Part shown: positions 17,054 to 24,701 of the stretch, in pieces
Numbering within the stretch: the first letter of the stretch is position 1
How the letters are laid out: each line of letters begins with the position of its first letter
DNA from: JACVRW01 sp963835705
GTDB lineage: Bacteria > Actinomycetota > Thermoleophilia > Solirubrobacterales > Thermoleophilaceae
Length of the DNA stretch: 64,000 nt
Assembly (NCBI GenBank): GCA_963835705.1
Contig: CAWIGR010000011.1
Span: forward strand, 1 to 64,000
Reading direction: 5' to 3'
Notes under the pieces: generated by a model
The model's database searches: none
Told to the model about the DNA's origin: nothing
Seen by the model: the letters and a program-made list of their open reading frames with translations, nothing else
Position numbers and translations under genes: made by a program

Positions 17054-17796
17054 TTACACGGCGCTCGGGAGGGCCGAGGTTGCCTCGACGGCCTGAAGGA
17101 TGAGCTGTGTCGCGGCCTCGGGCTGCGACAGGAACGAGACGTGAGAGGCCGGCACCTCCACGATCGTCGCGTTCGCGCGCTCGGCCATGAACCGCTGCAG
17201 CGCCGGCGGGATCGCCTTGTCCTCGGTACCGAGCAGGTACCAGCACGGCAGCGTCTTCCACGCCGGCGGGCCCGACGGCCCGCCGAGCGCGGCTGCGGCG
17301 AACGGCCGCTGCGCCGCGGCCATGACGGCCGCCGTGGCGGGGTCGACGTCGCCGGCGAAGGCCTCGCGGAATGCCTCGGGGCAAGGTAGAGGTCGGCGCC
17401 CTCGCTGCCGTCCGGGCCGGTGAACGGCACGGGTCTGACCGAGGGCCCGACGAGGCTGCCCTCGAACCTCTCGAGGAGCTCCTGCTGGCTTTCGCCCTCG
17501 TCGGTCATCCATCCGTTGAGGCAGACCAGCGCCTTGACCTGGTCGTTGCCCGTCGCGGCGTTCGAGATGACGATGCCGCCGTATGAGTGACCGACGAGCA
17601 CGATCGGCCCCTCGATCGTCTTCAGGAACTCAGCGAGGTACTTCGAGTCGCTTGCCACGTCGCGCAGCGGGTTCGCAAAACCGATGGCGCGGTGGCCCTG
17701 GTCCTGCAGCGCGCGAATGACGCGGTCGAAGCCCGTGGTATCTGCCCAGGCGCCGTGCACCAGGACGATTGTCGGCGTGTCGGTTGATTGAGTCAT
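17054..17796 (-). pseudogene. Alpha/beta-hydrolase (EstC-like), single frameshift
   Basis: The N-terminal frame from ATG 17796 gives TIVLVHGAWADTTGFDRVIR and the nucleophile elbow VLVGHSYGG, typical of small esterase-like hydrolases of about 240 aa. Near 17,380 the frame must shift by one C (in a C-run) to continue with EAFREAFAGDVDPATAAVMA and the terminal PASHVSFLSQPEAATQLIL, which contains the catalytic His. With the base restored the protein would be complete, so either a recent mutation or a homopolymer error is possible. It is followed on the same strand by the LtrA gene. Confidence 0.85.
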
Positions 17797-18208
17797 GCCC
17801 TTCTTCCTTGCCGGGTGATTGCGAACACGGGGCTTACGGACCCGGGCGGCGCGCGCGCACATACCTGCCGCCGGGGCCGGCACTGCGCAAGCGGGGGCGG
17901 GGCGGGGGTCGCGAGAACCCGACCTTCCTGGTCGCGGCCTCGCCCGACTACGAGCGAGGGCACTCCCGTCGGGTAGAGCCCACTCTCCTCCCGTGCAGGG
18001 CGAGAGTCAAGGTACCGAGAGACGCTGCGGCGGCAGCGTGATCGCTCCCGTTTCGAATGCTCGTTGATGGCAGCGCGCCATTCGTCGACAAGCCGCACGG
18101 TCGGGCTCTCAATCCTCTGCGGGGACGCAGAAGGTCGTAGGTGCTGGTCGCTAGGAATCGCCTGCAAGGGCGCAGCTTCTGACCGGTGCCAACATCCACT
18201 ACGGGCAA
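17797..18208. other. Non-coding end of the tRNA-Gly island
   Basis: About 410 bp with no gene I can support; overlapping frames lack family features or a ribosome-binding site. It is bounded on the right by the 11-bp-phased repeats and terminator next to tRNA-Gly. Confidence 0.5.
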
Positions 18209-18227
18209 CGATTGTCTAATCATTGTC
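18209..18227. repeat. 11-bp-phased direct repeats beside intact tRNA-Gly
   Basis: CGATTGTC (18209-18216) and TCATTGTC (18220-18227) repeat with an 11-bp period, 66 nt from the tRNA 3' end. Read on the minus strand they are GACAATGA and GACAATCG, matching the GACAATGA pair at copy A. The outer ends of one element therefore appear to be copy A and this site. Confidence 0.55.
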
Positions 18228-18262
18228 TGATGACGCAGACGCACCAGCCGACTGCTCGAACG

Positions 18263-18289
18263 AAAAAGACCTGCAAACGCAGGCCTTTT
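18263..18289 (-). terminator. tRNA-Gly terminator
   Basis: An 11-bp stem (18264-18274 with 18279-18289, one G-T pair) has a 4-nt loop and is followed on the minus strand by a run of T. It lies directly downstream of tRNA-Gly. If an element integrated at the anticodon loop, this terminator came with the element. Confidence 0.85.
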
Positions 18290-18293
18290 CAGA

Positions 18294-18367
18294 AGCGGCT
18301 GAAGGGATTCGAACCCTCGACCTTCTGCATGGCAAGCAGACGCTCTAGCCAACTGAGCTACAGCCGC
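18294..18367 (-). tRNA. tRNA-Gly (anticodon GCC)
   Basis: A full cloverleaf: 7-bp acceptor stem GCGGCTG/CAGCCGC, discriminator U, D-arm GCTCAGTTGGCTAGAGC, anticodon stem TCTGC/GCAGA with loop TTGCCAT (anticodon GCC), and T-arm with GTTCGAATC. CCA is not encoded. Its 3' 45 bp are repeated at 10,371 and 14,878, marking it as an integration hotspot. Confidence 0.97.
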
Positions 18368-18404
18368 AGAGGAGGGTGAGTATAGCCGCGGGTTCCGGGT
18401 CCGG

Positions 18405-18896
18405 TCAGGCCTCGGGGAGGCCTTCCACGTCCAGCTCGAACCAGGCCAGGCTGCCGCCGCTACCGAGCTCCTGGCGGCCCCACCCGTCTGCCAGACGGTC
18501 CACGACCATGAGGCCGAAGCCGCCGGTCTCGGCCTCGAGGCGGTCGCGCGAGACGCCGTCCTTCGAGCCCGGGTCGTAGACCTCTACCCGCACCCGCTTC
18601 GGGGTCGAGGCGAGCCGCACCTGGATGGTCTCGTGCGCGCCGGCGCCCCCATGCTGTATCGCGTTCGTCACGAGCTCGCTCAAGAGAAGCGCGAGGCGCT
18701 GCCTCATGATGCGCGGCACCCCGACCTTGGACGACAGCACCGAGCGCCGCGCGACGCCGGCCGCGCGTTTGCCCCCCGGCACGGTGAACGAGACGATCTT
18801 TGCGTTCTTGATGGCCACCCTGTCAGGTGCAGTCTGACCGAAACGGGGCGGCAAGTCAGCCCCCGCCGGTGAATGGGCCCTCGCTACGCTTGTCAC
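18405..18896 (-). CDS. HATPase-domain anti-sigma-factor-type (RsbW/SpoIIAB-like) protein
   Basis: A protein of up to 163 aa with a GHKL ATPase fold: N-box LLLSELVTNAIQHG and G-box GGFGLMVVDRLADGWG, plus the terminal GGSLAWFELDV. Such short kinases in actinobacteria phosphorylate STAS antagonists or bind sigma factors. The start is uncertain: GTG 18896 or GTG 18815 (VAIKNAKIVSF). No STAS or sigma partner is adjacent, although STAS remnants occur near 35.0 kb. Confidence 0.82.
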   Translation of the reverse strand: MTSVARAHSPAGADLPPRFGQTAPDRVAIKNAKIVSFTVPGGKRAAGVARRSVLSSKVGVPRIMRQRLALLLSELVTNAIQHGGAGAHETIQVRLASTPKRVRVEVYDPGSKDGVSRDRLEAETGGFGLMVVDRLADGWGRQELGSGGSLAWFELDVEGLPEA

Positions 18897-18903
18897 CCCT
18901 CCT

Positions 18904-18974
18904 GGCGCCGTGGCGGAGTGGCTACGCAGCGGCCTGCAAAGCCGTGCACACGGGTTCGATTCTCGTCGGCGCCT
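18904..18974 (+). tRNA. tRNA-Cys (anticodon GCA)
   Basis: A cloverleaf with acceptor GGCGCCG/CGGCGCC, anticodon stem GCGGC/GCCGT with loop CTGCAAA (anticodon GCA), T-arm GGGTTCGATTCTC and discriminator U. It is divergent from the HATPase gene and starts only a few bases from it. No 3' fragment copies were seen. Confidence 0.95.
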
Positions 18975-19301
18975 CTCGGTCGATTCCAGGTTCTGATCCC
19001 AGAACCGATGCGTACAGGGGCCGAGCGCCGCTGCGCCGCCGTGTGAGCTTCAGTCGTCGTCGTCCTTGTCGTCGCGGTCGTCCTTTGTGTATGGACATGG
19101 TCTTGGAACGGGCCCCTGCGTGCAGTGGAGCGGACAGTTCCGGATCACCTTTTCCGATCGGAGCCCGTGCGATTTGGTGCGTTCGGGCGCCGTGGCAGCG
19201 GCGGCCTATACGTTCCGGTCGGGTCGCCGTGGGGAGGAGTTCCCGTGCTCCGAGACCTCGCGCCGCCGCCACTCGATCGCTCCGCGATCGGGGGCGCAAC
19301 C

Positions 19302-20136
19302 ATGGTGCTCGTGCTGCTCCTCCTCGCGGTCGTCCCTGCGGCGGCGGAGGCGCGGACCATCACGCTCGATGGCGTCGTCACCGGACCGCCCACCGCGAGC
19401 CGTGGCTCGGTGACCGTCCCGCTCGAGCTGACCAGGCGGGCAGGGCGTGCGGTGAACCTCGGTACGCGGAGGGTGTTCGTGCGCCTGCGCCCCCGGGCGC
19501 GGCTGCGGCTGTCCGGCACGGGCGCGACCGGCGCCTCCCGGCTCTCCCCGAGGGGTCTTATCGCCGGCGATCGCGTTAAGGGCGTGACGTCTGTCTCGAG
19601 GCGGGCGCGCCGGCGGCTCCGATGGCACGCCCGGCCCGAGCTGAACCTGAAGCGCGCGAGAGTGATTCGGCCCGCGCCTCCCGGCCCCGGACCTCCGCGC
19701 GCTCTCGGCCTCCCGGCCGGCGGAGCACCGGCCGGCGCGTTTTCGGGCGGCTCCGCACCCCCGAGCCCTTCGACCGAGCTGCTGGGACAGACCGTGGCGC
19801 ACCTTCAGGCGGAGACGACCGCGCTGGCGGCGCGGGCCGCCGAGCTCGCGCCACTCCCGCAGCAGATCGACGCGCAACGCCCGCGGCTCGAGAGCCTCAA
19901 GACCGGCCTCGAGGGGGTCACAACCGCCTTCGACTCGCTGAAGAACGCCCTGGAGGGGCTCGAGGGGTCTGGCCGAGGTGGGCGCGGCAGTAGCCGGCCT
20001 CGAGAGCGGCTTCGGAGGACTCCAGGCGACGACCAGTGCGCTCGTGCCGACGGCCGAGGCCATCGAGACCGAGGCACCCGGGCTCGAGACGAGCGTCGGC
20101 GGGCTCTGCTCGCTGGTGCCTACGACCTGTCCCTAG
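19302..20136 (+). pseudogene. Secreted coiled-coil-like protein, single frameshift
   Basis: From ATG 19302 a signal peptide (MVLVLLLLAVVPAAAEA) is followed by a beta-rich segment (RTITLDGVVTGPP ... VTVPLELT), a Pro/Gly linker and a long helical part (TVAHLQAETTALAARAAEL ... LKTGLEGVTTAFDSLKNAL). Near 19,968 one extra base shifts the frame; the continuation LAEVGAAVAGLESGFGGLQ ends at TAG 20134-20136 with a Cys-containing tail. No known family. An upstream in-frame ATG at 19,125 exists but would bury the signal peptide. The break may be an assembly indel. Confidence 0.6.
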
Positions 20137-20152
20137 AGGAGGCTGAACCCGC

Positions 20153-21871
20153 TCACCCCCGCGCGCGCAGCGCCTCCAGCCCAAGCCCCTCGGGTCCGTG
20201 CAGCGCCAGCATCGTCTCCTCGGTTCCGGCTGGGCGCTCCCGGTCGGTCAGCGACACCAGGATCATCGTCACGAACGCCACCGGCACCGACAGCACCGCC
20301 GGCTGGGCCAGCAGCGCGCCGAGCGTCGTGGGGGAGGGCTCCGCCACCAGCGTCGCAACGATCCCGCTGCTCGCCACCAGGCCGCCGGCGGCCATTCCCG
20401 CGATCGCTCCCCTGGCGGTCAGGCCGCGCCACCAGATCCCCAGCAGGAACAGCGGGCAGAAGGTGCTTGCGGCGAGCGCGAACGCCCAGCCCACCAGCAC
20501 GCTGATGTCGAGCCCTCGCGCGGCGAGGGCGATCAGCGCGGGCACGACCATGGCGAGCACCGCCGCCCAGCGGAAGCGCCGCATCCGCTCGACCGGGTGC
20601 TCGCCCCCGGGACGCCCTCGACGCACGTCGTGCGACAGCGTCCCGGCCATCGACACCAGCAGGCCTGACGACGTGGACGTGAACGCCGCGAACGCCCCGG
20701 CCGCCGTCAGCGCGGCCAGAAGCTCGCCGCCGAGCCCCGGCCACGCCGCCTCGGGCAGCTCGAGCACCACCGTGTCGGTCTCCCCGCTCACGTAGAGCTC
20801 CGGCGTCAGCGCCCGCCCCAGGGCCGCGTACACCGCGGGGAACAGGTAGAAGACGCCGAGCAGGCCCAGCACGCGCACCGTCGTCCGCCGGGCCGCCGGC
20901 CCGTCCGGGTTCGTGTAGAAGCGGACCAGGATGTGGGGCAGACCCATCGTCCCGAGGAAGGTCGCCAGCAGCAGCGAGTAGACGAACACCGGCGACGCCG
21001 GGCCCGAGCGCTCCACCGGCTCGGCCCACTCGCTGCCCGTCTCGATCGATCCCCCGTCCGCGATTGGCACCGCCGTCCCCGGCGGCAGCTCGAGCCGCCC
21101 CGCGGGCAGCGTCCGCTCCGCGCCCGCGGGGGCCCTAAACGACCGCCCGTCGAGCGAATACGAGGCCGCCTCCGGGAACTCCACCTCCTGCGGCGAGTCG
21201 AGCTGCACCACCAGCCCGTCGGCGGGCGCCCGCGGCAGCTCTCGCCCGAACAGCGCCGCCCGCTCCGGCAGCCCGCCGAGGTGGATCAGCAGGAGGCAGG
21301 CCGGCAGCGCGATCCCGAACGTCTTGACCCAGTACTGGTACGCCTGCACGTAGGTCACGCCGCGCATGCCGCCCAGCGCGACGGTCAGCGCCACCAGCGC
21401 CGCCACCGCCACCACGCCCACCCAGTACGGCGTGCCGGCAACGCTTCCGATCGTCAGCCCGGCGCCCTTCAGCTGGGGGACGAGGTAGAAGCCCCCGATC
21501 GTGAGCACCACCGCCGCGGCTACCAGCCGCACCCGCGGCGAGGACAGCCGCGCCTCCGCGAAGTCCGGGATCGTGTACGAGCCGAAGCGCCGCAGCGGAG
21601 CGGCCACGAACAGCAGGAGCGCCAGGTAGCCCGCCGCGAAGCCGAGCGGCAGCCACAGCACGCTGGCGCCCAGCTTCATCCCCAGCCCGGCGATGCCGAG
21701 GAACGAGGCCGCTGACAGGTACTCGCCGGAGATCGCCGCCGCGTTCCACCACGGCGTGACGGCGCGCGAGGCCACGTACAGGTCGGACGTGGTCCGCACG
21801 AGCCGTACGCCCCAGATCCCGAGCCCGATGGCCCCGGCGGCCACGGCCACCACCGCGACCGCCGCGATCAT
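20153..21871 (-). CDS. Sodium:solute symporter (SSS family, ActP-like)
   Basis: The 572-aa polytopic membrane protein carries SSS-family segments: SGEYLSAASFLGIAGLGMKLG, RFGSYTIPDFAEARL, GTMGLPHILVRFYTNPDG and FAAFTSTSSGLLVSMAGTLSHD. It is related to the cation/acetate symporter encoded at 24,698 but diverged, with a long insert around residues 215-270. It is the last gene of a four-gene, 4-nt-overlapping operon with a LytTR regulator and a LytS-type kinase. A transport or sensing role in uptake of acetate or another small carboxylate fits. Confidence 0.92.
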   Translation of the reverse strand: MIAAVAVVAVAAGAIGLGIWGVRLVRTTSDLYVASRAVTPWWNAAAISGEYLSAASFLGIAGLGMKLGASVLWLPLGFAAGYLALLLFVAAPLRRFGSYTIPDFAEARLSSPRVRLVAAAVVLTIGGFYLVPQLKGAGLTIGSVAGTPYWVGVVAVAALVALTVALGGMRGVTYVQAYQYWVKTFGIALPACLLLIHLGGLPERAALFGRELPRAPADGLVVQLDSPQEVEFPEAASYSLDGRSFRAPAGAERTLPAGRLELPPGTAVPIADGGSIETGSEWAEPVERSGPASPVFVYSLLLATFLGTMGLPHILVRFYTNPDGPAARRTTVRVLGLLGVFYLFPAVYAALGRALTPELYVSGETDTVVLELPEAAWPGLGGELLAALTAAGAFAAFTSTSSGLLVSMAGTLSHDVRRGRPGGEHPVERMRRFRWAAVLAMVVPALIALAARGLDISVLVGWAFALAASTFCPLFLLGIWWRGLTARGAIAGMAAGGLVASSGIVATLVAEPSPTTLGALLAQPAVLSVPVAFVTMILVSLTDRERPAGTEETMLALHGPEGLGLEALRARG

Positions 21872-22197
21872 TCCCGCGAGACGACGTCGCGGAAGGCCTC
21901 GTCGAGCGCGTCCGCCCGGCGCTGGTAGAGCAGGCCGATCACCACGATCAGCGGAAACAGCGGGACCACCAGGATCACCACCGGGAGCGGCACGCCGAAG
22001 GCCTCGATCTCCTGTAGCCCGGGGAACAGCAGGAACAGCAGCGGCAGCGAGCCCACCAGCCCGCCGAACGCGCCCAGGGCGAGCAGCGACAGCCCGAGCT
22101 GAGCCCGGATCAGCCGGCCGAGGTAGACGTCGCCGTGGGGCGTGCCCTCAGCCAGCTCCTCGCGCGGGGTGCGCGGCCGTCGGGCCGCGCCGTTCAC
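21868..22197 (-). CDS. Small membrane protein, putative SSS partner
   Basis: The 109-aa protein has two hydrophobic helices (LIRAQLGLSLLALGAFGGLV and VVILVVPLFPLIVVIGLLYQ) and a charged C-terminus. Its position before, and 4-nt overlap (ATGA) with, the SSS gene mirrors DUF485/DUF4212-type small subunits that accompany symporters. Sequence similarity to those families is weak by eye. Probably translationally coupled to the symporter. Confidence 0.8.
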   Translation of the reverse strand: MNGAARRPRTPREELAEGTPHGDVYLGRLIRAQLGLSLLALGAFGGLVGSLPLLFLLFPGLQEIEAFGVPLPVVILVVPLFPLIVVIGLLYQRRADALDEAFRDVVSRE

Positions 22198-22919
22198 GTC
22201 ACGAGCTCCTTGCGCAGCTCCGCGACCTTGCGCCTGGCGACGGGGATCTCACGGCCGTCGGAGAAGGCGAGCGTGGCCGTGCCGTTCAGGCGCGGGCGCA
22301 CCTCCACCGCGCGCCGCAGGTTCGCCACGTAGCCGCGGTGCACCTGCACGAACCCGTGCGGGCGCCAGCGGCGCGCCAGGTCGGACACGCGGCCGCGCAT
22401 CAGGAAGCGCTCCTCGTCGCAGATCACGCGCACGTAGTCGCCGTCGGCCTGCAGGAACAGGATCGACTCGCGCGGCACCAGGCGAGTGCCGCCGCGCAAG
22501 GTGGGGAGGGGGACGACGTCGCCGGAGCCACGCGCCTCGGCCTCCCCGCGCGCCTCCCGCACCCGGCTGAGCGCCTCCGCGAGCCGCCGCCGGCTGACCG
22601 GCTTCATCAGGTAGTCGAGCGCCTTCAGCTCGAACGCACCCACCGCGCCCGTCTCGTACGCGCTCACGAACACCACGGCCGGCGGCGTCTGGAAGCGCCT
22701 CAGCACGCGCGCCAGCTCGAGCCCGTCGATGCCCGGCATCCGCACGTCGAGGAAGACCGCGTCGAACGGCCGCTCAGCGAGCGTGCGGAGCGCCTCCTGT
22801 CCGCCGGCGGCGGTGCGCACCTCGCCCGTCTCCGACAGCGCGCGCAGCTGCAGCGCCAAGTCGGCGAGGGCAGGCCCCTCGTCGTCGACGACGAGCACGT
22901 CGAGGCCCTGTTCGCTCAC
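22194..22919 (-). CDS. LytTR-family response regulator
   Basis: The 241-aa regulator has an N-terminal receiver (VLVVDDEGPALADL; phospho-acceptor Asp in DAVFLDVRMPG; Lys in KALDYLMKPVS) and a C-terminal LytTR DNA-binding domain (about 140-240; ILFLQADGDYVRVIC, GFVQVHRGYVANL). LytTR proteins bind paired direct repeats. It overlaps the kinase and the small membrane gene by 4 nt each. The divergent acetate operon is a likely target. Confidence 0.94.
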   Translation of the reverse strand: MSEQGLDVLVVDDEGPALADLALQLRALSETGEVRTAAGGQEALRTLAERPFDAVFLDVRMPGIDGLELARVLRRFQTPPAVVFVSAYETGAVGAFELKALDYLMKPVSRRRLAEALSRVREARGEAEARGSGDVVPLPTLRGGTRLVPRESILFLQADGDYVRVICDEERFLMRGRVSDLARRWRPHGFVQVHRGYVANLRRAVEVRPRLNGTATLAFSDGREIPVARRKVAELRKELVT

Positions 22920-24091
22920 GCCGCGCGTACCCCCGGGTGCGACTTGGGCACCGTCAGGCGCACCTCGGTCCCCTCGCCCGGCGCGGACTCGATCCTCAGG
23001 CCGTAGCCGGGGCCGAAGCTCGACTCGAGCCGGCGGTGCACGTTCTGGACGCCGACCCCGTCGGCGAGCCCGGCCAGGGCCGCGCGGGCCGAATCGTCGG
23101 ACATGCCCGCGCCGTCGTCGCGCACGCTCACGAGCGCGTCGGCGCCGAGGTCCTGCCCCATGATCTCGATGGTCACGCCGCCGCCGGCGCCCTCGATCCC
23201 GTGGCGCACGGCGTTCTCCACCAGCGGCTGCAGCGACAGCACCGGCACCACCGCCGGCAGGATCTCGGGGGCGACCGCGAGCCGCACCGTCAGCCGGTCG
23301 CCGAAGCGGGCCCGCTCGAGGTTCAGGTACTTCTCGACGTAGTGGAGCTCGTCGGCGAGCGTCACGTACGGGCGCTCCCGGCGGAACGCGTAGCGAGTGA
23401 ACTCGGCGAAGTCGGTCAGCAGCTCACGCGCCTCCTCGGGCCGCGAGTGGATGTAGCCCGCCACGGCGGCCAACGCGTTGTAGACGAAGTGCGGCGAGAT
23501 CTGTGCGCGAAGCGCGCGCAGCTCGGCCTGGGCGAGCCGCTCCTCCTGCTCCTCGACCGCGGCCAGCTCGAGCTGCGCGGACACAAGCTCGGCGGCGTCG
23601 CCCACCACCCGCGTGTCCTCGGGCCGGATCCGGCGCCCGCGGGCGTAGAAGGCCGCGAGCGAGCCCACCCGCTCGCCGCGCACGGTCAGGGGCGCCACGA
23701 CCGCGCCGCCCAGGTGGAGCTTCGGCAGCTCGAGCCGCGGGTCCACGTGCACCCTGTCGTCGGGCCCCTCCTCGATCAGCTCCCCGAGCGGGGCGCCGGC
23801 CAGCGAGCGAATCGCCCCGGGCCCGTCGAGCGCCAGCAGCGACTCGCGGTCGGCGAGCGCGAGCGCCGTGCTCTGGGTCAGGGCGCGCAGGTGCGGCACC
23901 GCCTTCGCGGCCGTGCTCTGCGCCAGCCCGCGGCGCAGGTGCGGCAGGGTCGCCGTGGCGGCGTGGAGCGCGGCGCGCATCGCCTGGCCCTCATCGCTAA
24001 CCACCCGGCCCGGAGACGCGATGAAGCGAGACGCGGCCCAGATCGAGGCCGCGACGACCGCTCCGAATACGACTCCGAGTGCTATCTCCAA
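22916..24091 (-). CDS. LytS/YehU-type sensor histidine kinase
   Basis: The 391-aa kinase has an N-terminal hydrophobic segment (4-23), a GAF-like region (about 40-175), a HisKA-type phosphoacceptor H201 in ISPHFVYNAL (His_kinase family) and a HATPase domain (LQPLVENAVRHGIEGAGGG; RDDGAGM). It lacks the multi-TM input domain of classical LytS, so the partner symporter may supply sensing. It is first gene of the operon and divergent from DUF485-actP-acsA. Confidence 0.93.
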   Translation of the reverse strand: MEIALGVVFGAVVAASIWAASRFIASPGRVVSDEGQAMRAALHAATATLPHLRRGLAQSTAAKAVPHLRALTQSTALALADRESLLALDGPGAIRSLAGAPLGELIEEGPDDRVHVDPRLELPKLHLGGAVVAPLTVRGERVGSLAAFYARGRRIRPEDTRVVGDAAELVSAQLELAAVEEQEERLAQAELRALRAQISPHFVYNALAAVAGYIHSRPEEARELLTDFAEFTRYAFRRERPYVTLADELHYVEKYLNLERARFGDRLTVRLAVAPEILPAVVPVLSLQPLVENAVRHGIEGAGGGVTIEIMGQDLGADALVSVRDDGAGMSDDSARAALAGLADGVGVQNVHRRLESSFGPGYGLRIESAPGEGTEVRLTVPKSHPGVRAA

Positions 24092-24137
24092 CTCTGCTCC
24101 CCAGCGCCCTTATTCCCCCAAAGGGGTCACATCACGC

Positions 24138-24154
24138 CGAACGGATGCCGTTCG
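24138..24154. promoter_or_regulatory. Palindromic site in the acetate-module divergent promoter region
   Basis: CGAACGG-ATG-CCGTTCG is a perfect 7-bp inverted repeat with a 3-bp spacer, in the 175-bp gap between the kinase and DUF485 genes. It could bind a dimeric regulator. It does not look like the direct repeats expected for LytTR. Confidence 0.5.
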
Positions 24155-24266
24155 TCGCGGGAAAGGCGCCGCCCGCCGCAGGCCCGCGCCGGTGGGCGAA
24201 CGCGGCGTTATCCCCGCCTGCGGCCGGGGGACCGCCCCCTCAGGACCTCTACGAGGGGAGTGAGAC

Positions 24267-24701
24267 ATGGCATCGACGGAGGCACGGACGGCCGGCGGCT
24301 CGGACCACCATCCCGAGATCGACTGGGAGGCCGCCGAGCGGTCGCCCGAGTTTCGGGAGCTGATCAAGAAGAAGCGGGCCTTCGTGGTCCCCGCGACCAT
24401 TTTCTTCCTGGCCTGGTACTTCGGATTCGTCATCCTGGCGGGCTACGCGCCCGACTTCATGGGCAGGGAGTTCATCACCGACGGCATCACGGTCGGCTAT
24501 GCGCTTGCCCTGACTCAGTTCGTGATGGTCTGGGGGCTCGGCTGGTGGTACCTGCGCAAGGCCGACCGCGTCTTCGACCCGCTCGCCGAGCGCGCGGCCG
24601 AGGTCGCGCTGGCAGCCGGCGAGAGCCGTGCGGCCGCAGGGCGCTTCGAGCGCACGGGCGCGGAAGACCCGGCTGAGACGGATGAGGAGGCGCGGCGATG
24701 A
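24267..24701 (+). CDS. DUF485 (YjcH-like) small membrane protein
   Basis: The 144-aa protein has a conserved DUF485 core: ELIKKKRAFVVPATIFFLAWYF, then GYAPDFMG and ALTQFVMVWGLGWWYLRKAD, i.e. two helices. The C-terminal tail is acidic and Ala-rich. DUF485 proteins precede ActP in acetate operons (yjcH-actP in E. coli). The stop overlaps the actP start (ATGA). GGGGAG lies just before the ATG. Confidence 0.93.
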   Translation: MASTEARTAGGSDHHPEIDWEAAERSPEFRELIKKKRAFVVPATIFFLAWYFGFVILAGYAPDFMGREFITDGITVGYALALTQFVMVWGLGWWYLRKADRVFDPLAERAAEVALAAGESRAAAGRFERTGAEDPAETDEEARR

